This document shows, piece after piece, positions 1 to 12,400 of a DNA stretch of 64,000 nucleotides. The DNA is from Gymnorhina tibicen (lineage: Eukaryota; Chordata; Aves; Passeriformes; Artamidae): the NCBI GenBank assembly GCA_013399875.1, contig VXAZ01009672.1, positions 1,054,001 to 1,118,000 on the forward strand. Reading direction: 5' to 3'. Numbering within the stretch: position 1 is the stretch's first letter; every line of letters begins with the position of its first letter. The translations under genes and the position numbers were made by a program. The notes beneath the pieces are model-generated. The model searched no databases. It saw nothing but the letters and a program-made list of their open reading frames with translations, and was not told where the DNA came from.

Positions 1-3000
1 GTTCTTAAACTGAAGAAAAGTTTATAAATGTCTTCTGGGGTTAGGAAAGCAGTTGAGAAAGTTTTGACTGTTTTGTACTATCTCTCTCCTCATAGGAAAC
101 TTTCTGCTACTCCTATATGTGACTAACATACAACCCCGAAAATCTTAAGATAAGGAAAAGACCCAAAAATGTGCCAAGTGTCTTATTGGAAAAGAAACCA
201 GAAGTCTTTGCTTATATTGTATTCATTCACCTATGAGAGTGAAACATGTTTTTAAAAAGGGAATGTTTTCCACCACTTGGAAGAAGAGAAGCTCTGGAAA
301 AGAGGGTTGATGTCAAATATTTTCTACTCTGGATTCACCACCAGGGTTCTGGCAGGTGCCCTTACAAAAATAGTGCACATACTTGTGAACATTCAAACAC
401 CCCTGTTGAGAGATGGCATTTCCACAGATTTGTTTGGGTTTATTCAGAACCTGAAGTGTTTTAATGGAAAACACAGAATATGCTCAATGCTATGGTGGCT
501 AATCTTTTGGATAAAAACAAAGTGAATTGCCAAAGCAGACTAAAAAGGAGAAAGGATGCTCAACTAAATCTGAAAAAAAAAACCCAAAATCAAGCCAACA
601 CAAAACACACCTAAAATATAAGTTCCGTGTGATGAAATTAAAGTATCTGGGAGCCGAGGAAGCATAGGTGAAGCTGATGTTTTAGTGGCACTGATGCCCA
701 GCAGCCAGGAAAAGCTGCCAGGGTAACCAGTAAAGGTGGACCACTGTCGCGAGTCAGCTTCTCTGAGGTGCCACCTGATCCTGCTGTGCCAGATGTGCCC
801 AGTGTGCTGCTTGAGTTAGTAAAGGGCTTGGGAAACTAAGAAAGACACAGCAGTCTTGAGGCATTTTAGCATAAAATAAATCAGTCCTGAATATTTCTAA
901 GGGAGGTTTTAGTACATACTTCTAACTGTCTGGTTGTAATTGGAGACCAATGGTTTATGTATCCCAGGCACTTGCGAAGACTGAATGTTGGCTTGCTCCA
1001 ACAATGAAACAGACTTTAGTCTTGGTCCAGGAGTATTAAGAGTTTTAGGTCTTTATTTATGGAAGGTCATTATTAGCTGAAACTGTCCATAAAGAATTTA
1101 TGCTTGCTATTAAAAGGGGCTAGTAAACATTTTGTCACAAGATTAAAGAGCATTGTTTTCAACCACATTGTCTAGACCATTTGACAAAAATGCAGGGAAG
1201 GCTGCAGCCCAGTTTATGTACATGTCAATCTTACAAAATAAACAAAAACAAACTAAAATATCTGTCTAGTTTCAGGCAAAATGTGAACTGCAGTTACCAG
1301 AGCTATGCTGAGATTCAACAGAAAAACAAGTAAAAGTATGAACAGTGGGCTGGGGCACCTTGTTCTTGGATATTCAGAGTAACCAAGGGGGAGAAGGGAG
1401 TTTTCAAGTATATCTTTTGTCTTTAGGTACAGGATGATGTTCCATACACTTTTTACAGGAAAATATTTTAAAAGTACATATGTTAGTCATCTAAGGATTG
1501 AAAACTCAAGAAGAATGTTGCAGGCTGTTGCAAGCTACTACTACTAATAATTATTACTTTCTGTTGAGAGTTGTCACATACACCAAAAATGCTGTGAAAG
1601 GCTCAGTATTTTTCCTGAGAAAGTTACACTAATCATTTAGTTTGCTTGTTTGGCTTACTTTTATTGGGTTAAAAAAGCCCTGAACAATACTGAAAAATTC
1701 TTCCAAGAATATTACTCTTTTTTGCCTCAGGCATCTTCCTAGACTGTCCTAGAAAGTACTACAGCTAGACAGGTGATCATGAACATCAAACCTGATCTCA
1801 CCAAAGGGAATATTCCTGAAATAGTTCTGTCTTACAGTAGATGCAGTTCGCTGGGCTGTTTTAAACTGTTTCGGTTTTGGTATGTACCTGCTAGATTCTA
1901 GTACTCCTCATCTAAAGGGACAATTAACGTGTTTTCAAAGCAGTAAAGTGGAGTCAGATACTAGTCCATGTTTAGAGCTGTTGCATTTCAGAATGGATCC
2001 AGTGGTGCCTGGGCTTTCCACTGGTAATTTCTATCCTAAAAGAAGTTGTGCTGTTAGAAACTGGTATCAGAGTGACCACAGACATGTAGAGAGTAACAGC
2101 TATGAGGTGTTTTACCCCAGCTGAAACCAGGACAAAGTTGTAGAGTTGGAGTAAACCAAGGACTTTAAGTGTTTATTCCATGTGGTTGGGCACTGTGAGA
2201 CCACCTGGTACAGCACTGCGACGGGGCTCAGCATGCTGCTCTTTGGAAGTAATATCAGCAGTGTCCTCTTCCCAAAGGAACACTTGCCTCAGACAGACAG
2301 GTGACATCCTTGTACACAACGAAGGAAGGGGTGCTGTACTGGCTCTGTTTTGCAGGGATATCTCATGCAGGTGGTAACTGTGCCACATTGAGGCAACTGA
2401 GCCCCAAGAGACAGCAGCACAACAGGAACTGTTACAGTTTCTCCTTCCTAAAAATGATATTGTGAGCTGCAGATCAACACACCGCAACATCTCAGGGACC
2501 CTACATTACCAGTACATTTTAGTTAGCACTACTGATGTCTTTACAATTACATGCTAAGTAATTTTCACTGTTAATTCTAGCTTGTGTTATGTTTGGCTAG
2601 GAAAGGAAAATATATGTAGGGCTGTGCTTTTGAGCTTCTGGCCTAAGCCATCTGGAATAGGTTATTGCATCATTCATGTTATGACACGGCAATTATAATT
2701 CAGACACTGAACGAAGCAGACCTCAGCTGATAATCTAAGGTAGTCTTTGAAAAATTATAGGGAACCATCCCCAAACGCCAGGAATTTGCAACTGAGAGTC
2801 TTTCCTGGGAGGTGGAAGAAATGAGCCCTACCCTTTCTCAGGTGGAATTAGGTTTGAGACCATGTTTCCCGTGTGCTTGGTGCTTGGCAGTAGGGTGAGA
2901 TGTGTGTATGTCAAATCACTGCCTGTCGTGTTATATCAGCATGTGACAATATCAAAAGCTTGCTTATTTGGCAGTCTCCAAGAACACTTAGAGCAAAACT

Positions 3001-6000
3001 GCTGGGCACTTGCAGAAACAATTGTGTTTTGATAGCCTCTAGGCTCCATGAGATTCACAAGCTGAGCTTTTGCCTGACTATGGAGATTGATCTGAGCATT
3101 TTACCATTTTTGCTGGTAAAAACATTTGGTTCCATAAGATTTGGTAGGAGCAAAATGAAGCTTGGACATGCAGGGCCTTAAAGTGCCAGTTATTGACAAA
3201 CTCTTTAAATAAATTTAAACCAGCCTGTGTGGCTGGGTAAAATATATCTAAGACTTGGCACGTAGGATGACTTTCGGCTCACAGACCTACCACCATACAG
3301 ACTTGTATGGTTCGACTCTTCTCACAGTCTGACAATGTTGTTGAAGATGTTCAGAGTGGAGGAACTTTAAAAAATGACAAGAACATCCAAGAAGGGTGTT
3401 TGACTGATGTGGTTCTGGAGAAATGTAAGAAAAATATCAGAGTTAAAAAAGGAGATGAAATGTTGTGAAACTTAGAAGATGAGGACTTGTTTCTGTGAGG
3501 AAGATTTTCTGTTCAGGGGTGCTGAGTGTATTTACAACTTTTTTCGTAGCATTTAGAATGTCAGATTATATGCTGAGGGCTCCTGTTCATCCAATGCTGT
3601 GCTTTATCTGCAGGAGCATGGCTCTATTCATATGTGCAGCTGTCTCAGTCATCCAAGGAGAGTAGACTTAAAGTTATACAACACTGTGTATCTTCCCCTT
3701 ATGATTATATATTACACAATTTTCCAAATCCAAGTCTTAATTGGAGTTACAGTTTCAAACCTAGCTATTCACAAAGCAAACTTTGAAGAACATAATTATT
3801 TAACAGAGCCCCATTTTATACTGGGGACAGTTCCACACCTCCTCATGAAGACAAAGGAAATGTCAAGCTAATCTAAATGAAGTAATGGATTTTATAACAC
3901 GGAGGGATATTTGAGACCATTGAAGTGAGAGCACCTCTAGACATTAAGTTTAGCCACCATCGTAAGCATAAATGCTGAAGGTGTCAGCACAGGGTGTTGA
4001 AAGATGCATTGAATTGTCCATTTTTATAGGGTGAACAAAAGGGGGTTTATGCACTACAAATTCCTTCCTTTATGCACTCTTCGTACCAAAGGGAGTTGTG
4101 AGAAGGCTGTGGCTGCATCTCATTGTTTTGTGACTGATGGTAGTTACAGAAAGGTACTGCAGAAATTCCACTTAGTCACAACATCAAATCCTTTTATTTT
4201 GGAAAAAAAACAGTCACCATGCTGTAAACTAGCCCAGGTTGTGGTTTGGTACACTTTTTATACTCTGTTTTTTATCCACTCCAGCTGTCAGATGGAGACG
4301 GGAAAAATCAAAACATTTGTACAGTATTTCTTCTTAAGGGAGCCCCTTAGGTGGTGAGATTTGGATTCACCTCCTGTCTCTGGGGCTGGAGCACCTTTGC
4401 CAGTTGGCTGATGGATCAGAACTCTGAGGCAATTATTTGGGAACAGACTGGTGCTGCACTCATACAGTGATTCTGGCATCCGTGCAATGATTTTACCATG
4501 TGATTGTAGAAAAATTCAGTGGATTAGCAAGTGAAGTATCATCAGATGAAGCAAGCTCTTCATCCACACAGCTGGATGCACAGAGCATTAGTTTTCCTGT
4601 AAAGCTGTTTCTCATTGTTTCGGTAGATTTTCACACTTCTAACATACAGTAAGTACCGCTACTCTTAGATCTGATCGCTCTCCAGGTTATTGAGTGTATT
4701 GAGAAACTCTGGTGGTATGGAGCAATGAAAATACTCACTGTTAACTGTTTGCCACAATGAAAATTTCTCTGGTCTTTGCTTTCTATCTTCTCTTGCCTGT
4801 TTTCTGACCCATGGCAAAACTCCTTCACAACATGCCCAGCAGTTTCTTCAGAAGTCCCTTGTGCGAGTTTTTGTTAGGCTTTTGGGAACTTTATTAAAAA
4901 TAATTAAATTGGTTCTTGTTTATCTGGAAATGTATAGACACTGTTTGAATAATTCTAGGTGAGTGTTTAATTTTCCATGCAGTGCAAGCGATGCAAGCAA
5001 GCCACTGAGAGACAAACTGTCAGAAATGGCCCGAAGCCTCTGGTGCTGTCATTTTTGAAAGGTAATTTGGACTATTACAGCCATTTAACAAGGTACAGAG
5101 CTCTTGAGCTTCCCATTGGCTTCAATACAACTTGTGGGGGCTCAGCATCCCTAAAGCAGCTCAGTCTTTGTATCTCAAGCTGGATGTTGATGCTTAGGGG
5201 CTAGTTTTATTAATATCTGTTATATCAACTGTACTTCTGTTTCTCAATCTGTTACACAGAGATGTATGATAATAATTTCAGGTGCCTTAGAAATAAAGGG
5301 TTTTCTCAGACGGGACACTCAACAGAAATTCAAAGTAGTTGTTTAATGTCCATGTCTGTGTTTAATTTCAGTGTTCATCTTTGGATCTGCTATAATCTTT
5401 GCTGCATCTGATTGCTTACCTTTCACATCCCGTAAATGTTCTGCTTGACCTACTAAAGCTCTGCCTGTGGCAAAGCTGCAAAACACCTGAAAAAGTACTT
5501 TATTTCCTTCCTCTTCAGTCATAACTGGAGATCTGCAAGTTATGCTTTTCCTAAGGAATATTTCATATCATAAACTGCTCCCTTAAGCATGGGGTCAGTT
5601 TAAAAAGGGCCAGTGTTTGCAGACAAGCCATTTGTTTTCCTTTGAATATTTAATTTGTTTATTCCTGTTTTCAAATAATCCCCAAGCAATATTGTTCCTG
5701 TAGCTGTGATCGTCATGAATTCGAGTTATTCACCTCCCAGAGGGTCAGAGCTTTCATCAGTATGCCATTGGCATAGAGCAGCGAGTGTTGCATATTCATT
5801 GTCCAGGACACCAGCTAGAGGGCCTCCAAAAAAGCCTGACTTTTTTTTGTTCTCAGAACAAGGAAAACAATCCCTTCCCTTCTCCAGTCCCTCGATAAGG
5901 ATTTCTGTCCAATAACGGTGCTCTCTGCTCTGAGGCACATTTAACTGTGAAGTTTGCAGCGGGAGAGGCTTTCCTTCAAGCTGTTAGTGTTTTATCCTGG

Positions 6001-6128
6001 CAGGCTCCTCGAGGTTGTTGTGAGGAGTCTAGCCAGTTGGTGAGCTTTGTAATCTAAACCAGCTGTCCCAGGCTGAGGCCCCCATTTGCATTGTTTAACA
6101 TACTTAGAAAATGAAGTGTTCATTTTTA
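1..6128. other. Upstream intergenic DNA, no gene recognised
   Basis: About 6.1 kb 5' of FBLN5. I read both strands and found only short open frames with no domain, no convincing splice-site pairs and no repeat family I can name. In human the gene upstream of FBLN5 in this orientation is TRIP11; nothing resembling its 3' end is visible, so it probably lies outside the window. An open stretch of 44 codons near 3329-3469 is unidentified and too short to call. Confidence 0.6.
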
Positions 6129-6310
6129 ACATTCCTCCTCCAATTGGTTTAATGCTGAATTACAGAAGAGAACTAAGCAAAACCAGGTGCTTTCTCTGTA
6201 TTCTCTCCAGTGTCTGAGGAGGTACAGACGGCTCCCGATCTTCTCCATTACTTGCCATTTCATTCTTTGGACTATAAATGACAGAGGAACTGAAGTGCTA
6301 GCAGAGGGTA
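6129..6310 (+). promoter_or_regulatory. FBLN5: Probable FBLN5 core promoter and proximal elements
   Basis: Seen in sequence: a TEAD/M-CAT-like ACATTCCT at 6129-6136, a palindromic CCAATTGG (CCAAT box on both strands) at 6140-6147, GTCTG at 6212-6216 and CAGAC at 6225-6229 (an inverted pair of Smad-type boxes), and a TATA-like TATAAAT at 6273-6279. The TATA-like box would place transcription start near 6300-6310, about 80 nt before the first coding ATG. Mammalian FBLN5 is TGF-beta responsive, which fits Smad-type boxes, but these motifs are short and occur by chance. The start site is inferred. Confidence 0.45.
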
Positions 6311-6385
6311 ATGTTTGGAAAACTTTCTAGTTATTCATCAGCACAGATTCTGGGCTTTTTCCACCTTTCCCCAATAGTTTTGGAC

Positions 6386-6402
6386 ATGCAAGGATTAAGA
6401 AG
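6386..6402 (+). CDS. FBLN5: FBLN5 coding exon 1 (start codon)
   Basis: Seventeen coding bases encoding MQGLR plus two bases of R6, followed by the donor GTAAGT at 6403. The human first coding exon also carries 17 coding bases (MPGIK plus part of R), so both length and phase match. The ATG context has G at -3. A second ATG at 6311 is upstream in the same frame with no stop between, so an N-terminal extension of 25 codons is formally possible; 6386 is chosen because it aligns with the mammalian start and places a normal signal peptide at the N terminus. Confidence 0.88.
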
Positions 6403-9400
6403 GTAAGTGGTATGCATGAAACTTCTTTACTTACTGACGGGAAACCTACTTGTGGAAAATAGCTGTGGCGGGGACACATTATGCCAATCCACTTGCTAAA
6501 GCCATTTGCAAAGAGACGTGATCTCAGTGGTCAGAGGTGGGGAAAGACGATCTGCCTGTTATTAAAGCTGTGCTGTCTCTGACGAGTTCCTTCTCGATCT
6601 GTGCTTATACTCTGCGCATCTGCGGGAGCGCTGAACTGCAGCAGCAACGATCCCACTGGCTACAGTGATTGATTGAAGTTAATTAGTTACTATTGCTGAA
6701 GTTAATTACTAGATTAAAATATTTTGCCTGCTGGGCAAGCTACTGTGACCAGCTGAATATAGTGTTGATAGGTTATGCTGCATGTCTGTTAATAATTCTT
6801 GAGGGGATTTTAGATCTAAAGTAACGAGCAAATTGAGATCATGGGTGCAGACAGAACACATATGAGGCAGTAAGGTCACCCCCCCACCAAGAGGAAAGAA
6901 TATATCATCTTGTAGGAATGGAAACTAAAGACTGTCTAAAAACATTTGCATTTTGTCTGACTGTTTTATAGGAGATTTCATTATTGTGCACTGTCCTGCA
7001 GCAATGAGCAGCATAGCCCAGTTTCTGGGTATGTCAGCCTTCTGCTATAACCTGTTGTATTCCCTCCCAGGGCTGTTCTTGCTATATGCAAAGTGCAGTC
7101 TTTATAGCAATGCACACTTTAAAATCTCTTCAAAAAGGTTTGAAGAATCAATAAATTAAGTGCAAGCCTAAATGGATAGTACTGTAGTTTGAATGCTATA
7201 CATTGGACTCTAAGGAAAACTGAGTGCAGAATTTGCCTTTACTTGTCACTCAAAAGTTGCCAACAAGCACAATCTGTCTCCACAGCAGTATGAACAACAA
7301 TTTTAGGGTTTATCTTTACTTTTCAGAGCTTGTCTCCATCTCCTCATTTAAAACAAATTTGTTCTAATGTGTCGGTCATTGTGTGTGATTTTGTCTGATG
7401 CATTTGTAGGTCTTGCTCAGCAGCTCAGTTTGTACTGGAAATCAGAGACAGCTCTAAGAGAGAAAGCTGGCAGCTAACATGGGTAGCAGAACTAAGGCTA
7501 CCTAAAATATCCCCTGCTTCCTGTACTGGTTTTGTGGGAATGTATTGTATCCAATTGCCATTCAGAATTACAATCCAAGATAAGCAAGGTGTGGGTCTAA
7601 TGGTACTGGGAAGTTTTATATAAAGCAGCAGCAAAACACTGAAATCCACAGTACTCAGGAAAAAATAATTTCTGACTGTGCTTTCATGGTTTTCTATCTG
7701 TTAGTAAATATTTGGAGGTGGGAGGTTACTTGACTATAATTTTTATGCTCCGGGTAAGGAGCTCCAAAAGTAGCTGTAGGGCTCTGTCAGTGAAGGATCC
7801 TCTTCTTTCAGCTGCAGTGGAGAGAGACCCTGTAGGGACCACTAGATGTGAAGATGATATACCTGGGGAAGGCTCCACTGAAGATAACAGCTTCTAGCAG
7901 CTGGTGACCTGGCACAGTGTGTCTCCTTCCAGAGCAGTGTATTACTCAAGACTGAGTAAAGGGACAGAATCTGGCCCCAAGAAAATGGATTCATCTCAGA
8001 TAGAGTCTCCTGGGGATGAAATGCGGTTTAGCGGTTGGAGCGGCTGGCTTGGATTCAGGACCTCCTGCGTGACATGTCTGCAGCCCTGCCAACACGTCAC
8101 ACTGTGAGCTTAGGCAGGGCCTCGCGCTGGTTTACCCATCTGTAAAACGTGCACAGTGTGCAAGAAAAGCTTTCATTTTTGCAAAAGAAAGGTGTCAGAG
8201 AGGGGAAAAACCGCTTTATTGAATATTGCACCCTTGTTCGTTTAACAGCTGCTGCATGGGGGGGGGTCATAAAAACTAGATTAGTCCATAGACATGTACA
8301 GTCTGGTTTCAATCCCAGTTGCATAAAACCATAGTACCATCAGAGTTACTGACTCTGAGACCCGAATCTGGCCCACAGTTGTATTACTCCTTCTCCAGAG
8401 GCCAAATTAATGTTAGCAAAACTGTGGAAGACACTGAAGTGTCTCTAGAAATTAATTTGTCCATGTGTATTTAATTCTATATAATGAGCCTGGATATCAG
8501 AAGGTTTTCAGCCTATTTTCTATGTACATTACAGGATACTGACTGCTTTCACACTGGCTGTCTGCCTTTCAAGCTCTGGAAAAGCACAGGTGAGAGGTGC
8601 ACACAGAGATGTATGTACTGTTTTGTACTGAAGTGCTATATGGCATGAAACTTAACTGGCTAGCAGGTGGATAGGAAGCTCTGTGGTCTGGGGTTTACAT
8701 GAAAAGGAAGTTGTGTAGTCTAAGGGTTTAGAGGGGAGAACTTGGAGCCAGCAGGGTTCTGTAGTTGAACATGGATTGAGCCTATTGACTCATCCTTGCC
8801 AGCTCAGCAAAATATCCCTGTAGAAACCTGGACCTCACTGAAAACTTGATTCTGCCTCTAAACTGAACACTTCTGGAACAAGAAATAAGAAAAACTATCG
8901 CATGAGACCAGAGACCACTCAGTTCTATTGCGAGAAACATCCACACTTGGAAAATTCATTCATATAAATACACATTTTCTGTGTATAGCAGGATCATGTC
9001 TTAAGACCGCTTCATTTTGGACTGTGATCCTAAATGACTATATCCCAGTCTTCATTTTCACTTATGCCCAAACCCATTTCCATTCAAGAGGACAGATGGA
9101 AGTAAAGCAATCCAGTTCTTGAAACAGCAGAATCATTAATTCTTTGTGTGCTTGGGCTCCAAGTAACTGTAAATCAGGAAAACCTGTTCCTAAAGGCATG
9201 TTGTTTGGATTTCTAGTTGATAGTCCAGATATATGCAGTGTCCAGAGCTGTGTTTTTAAATGCCTTTGCCAAAAGTCTCTGAAATGTAGTTGTTTTTCTT
9301 CTATTACATTGAAAATTTCCTGCACATGGCATGCTTATTGATATTTTTATGAATATTGGATCTGTATGGGAAGTGCTTTTCATGCCCCTGGAGAATTTTT

Positions 9401-12400
9401 GAGATTACTTTAAGGGTTTGTTTTTATAATTTAAAAAATATTGTTTCCATTATAATTTCTATAAAAACATCTTGTAACATAAATTGATTTTTGAAGTTGC
9501 TTTGAAAAAGCAACTTGAAGCTGAAACAACAGCAATGAGCTCTTTCTGAAGATATTGAAACTGGTAATTTTGATAATACTGGAATCTTTTCTAGAATAAA
9601 GTTCTAGAAAGTTGTTGAAACCAGCTCTACAGTAGTTCAGTGTTTCTGAATCATCATTTATTGTCCAGAAAAAAATTATTTTGTTAAAAACTATCTCAGC
9701 TCTCCCAGCTAACCTAGGTGTCGTGTATGTACCACACTCAAAAAGGAGAACAAAAGGTAGAGTAGACATACATTCTTTAAAACATGAGGGTGATTATACA
9801 TTCTCCCATTAGAATATCTTGGCTTTCCACAACATGATACCAAAACATCTTGGAATGCCAAAATAAATGAAGGCAGAATTCCTCCATACTTGTCTGACAC
9901 TTCTAGCAGTGGTTTTGTGTATTCATATGTGCAAGTGGCAGGTGCAGTCCAAACAGTGCCATGTGTTTCACTTCATGTCCTGTCCCTAGTTCCTGCAACG
10001 ACCCACTTCCACTGACTCACCCCTCTAACCCTTTGTCTCCCATCTTCAACTTACTACTTTTCCAAACATCAACTAACTACTTTACTCTTCCACTCATTTC
10101 TTCCATAAAGTCCAAAAATAAGCGTCTTTATCATTAAGAAACAACAAAAAAGGAAGAATCTTGAACACACGCCATCCCTCTGCCCTCTGGTTGCTTCCGT
10201 GGTTCCAGTTTCCTGGATATTTCTTGCTTACATCCCTTAGTACAACCCATTTACTGGAAGATCCTGTGCTTGTGTCAATTGCTTGGCCCCTTGCTAAATA
10301 GCTGGAGGCCCAGTCAAAAACTAGGAAGAGAAGGGAATCATTTTAACAGGCTTTGAAACCATCATCACCAGGACTTTCACCAGTTTAGAAATGCTGAGGT
10401 CACTGAGGAGGTGCTGAAGACTCAAGGCTACAGCCCTGATAATGACAAGCACCCCAGAATAGGAAGGGACAAGGCTTCCAGTAACATTGAATGCCTAGAA
10501 CATGTTGTCTAAAGATTTATCCTCTAAAAATTACAAGGAAAGGAAGACCCTTATTTTCATGAAGCTTGTTATGTTTCAACTGTGGCTCCAATGGCTAACG
10601 TGTTGTGTGCTGAATGGGCTGTCTGGGGAGCTTTAGAGCCCGTGAGAGATGTAACAAGTACCTTTGAGATGAACCTCCCTGTTCTGGCAAAAACAAGACC
10701 CCAAACTGGAAGACTGCAATTCTGTGCTAACAACTCATAACACATTGCGCTTTGGTGACCCTTGGGCAGAGGAACAGCCTGATGCTGTCACCACCTGAGG
10801 GTGCCACTCCTGAGCTAAGGGGCTGGAACACACTCTGAGGCGTCAGGTTTGTGCCTTGCTGACTGTCCTCTGGGGAGGGGACTTTATTTTGATGTCCTGT
10901 ATCGAGCTGAACAATTGTACTAATCATAATAATCCAGATGAGCGTTTGACTCTGCAAACATCTCATTTCACAGTCACTGAGTGTCCTTTTTTCTCTCATT
11001 TTAGCAGCAATGCACTAATGGGTTTGACCTGGACCGTGCCTCTGGGCAATGCTTAGGTAGGACTTTAATTAAATCAATACATTTAAATTTGGGTTCAGAA
11101 ATCCTGAATTCATTGAGTTAACATTGTGCTGCTCTTACTATGTTTTAGTTGAAAAGTTCTTACTGTGTGTGACAAATATGTGTGTTCGTATACATGTATA
11201 TACAAAAAATATGTGTGTATATAAATACGTGTGTGTGTGTGTCTTTACATAGCACTGACCTTTGACATTGTTGAGATACTAACAGGCTGTCAGGGCTACT
11301 CAAACAACAGTGATGCATATTGATAGGAGATCAGTCTAGCTGCCAAAGGACGAGGGCTGTTCACCTGCCTTCTCTTTCTCCTTCAAACTGAGGATTTATT
11401 GTCTTTGCTGCCTGTCTCCACCTGCAGGCTTAGATAAAGTCTTCCATTCTCAGCATTAAAACCAAGTAAACTGAGTTGAGGTAGTGTAAGGAAATCTGCA
11501 CTTTGCCCAGTAGCGTCTTTTTATCAATGGCATTCAGTCTCCAGGGCAGCATCTTCTGCATGCAATAAAGTCACTCAAACAGAAAGGGAAAAACCTGCAG
11601 CAGATTGTTTGCCCTGCAATACCCTACCGCTTCTGTGGCCCAAGAACCAGGGGAATGCTCAGTTTGGATAAACCAGTCGTATCTTTCTAAATTTAATTCA
11701 GCAACATTCTCAGTCAAAGCAAGAAAGAGACCTGAACTGTGTCCCCAGATCTGAACATCCCTAACTTTTTCTGTGGGAGGGAACTCGAGACTTCCAAAGC
11801 AGGATCCAAATTTCACAGCTGGGCAGACAAACCACCAGTTTCTGAAATCCTGATCTGCATGTTGTGGTTTGGACAGACCCTCTAGCAGGAAGAGGCAGTA
11901 GCATGCTGCAGCCATGTGTAAATCAGTGTTTAAACCAAACTTCTATGGAATGGCAAAGCAGGCCTTGTCCTCTCCCTCTGTCCTCTAATAGTGAAGTAAA
12001 ACAAGTAGATCACAGGATATGTTGAATATATGGGATGTTTCCTGTTTTAGTACAATCTAACTTCAAAGTGAGGCTCCACAAGGAAGGATTAGCCTTTTTG
12101 ATGGAGAATATAAATTTTTTTTGCAACGTTTTGCAAAAAACATGTTAACTATTTTTTTGATGGGTCCCATTAAGGAGCAATCACTCTTCTAACTTTCGCA
12201 ATTTCATTCCAGATATTGATGAATGTCGGACTATTCCTGAGGCCTGCAGAGGAGACATGGTGTGTGTCAACCAGAACGGTGGCTATTTATGCGTCCCCCG
12301 AACAAACCCAGTGTATCGATCACCGTATCTGAGTCCTTATTCCAATGTTTATCCACCGCCCCCAGCACCAGGCCCTGTTCCTAACTACCCTACTGTTACA

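Larger units (their letters stand above)
6403..8534 (+). other. FBLN5: FBLN5 intron 1
   Basis: A 2.1-kb intron, GTAAGT..CAG. It holds a MIR SINE relic near 8024-8150 and, at 6590-6710, a stretch with several CpGs followed by two copies of TGAAGTTAATTA that could be regulatory. A run of eight or nine Gs lies near 8258-8267. Otherwise nothing recognised. Confidence 0.85.

Noticed and set aside
3329..3469. 44-codon open stretch beginning SDNVVEDVQSGG after a CACAG acceptor-like site
   Set aside because: Too short, no recognised family, no partner donor or neighbouring exon. Not enough to call a gene or pseudogene.
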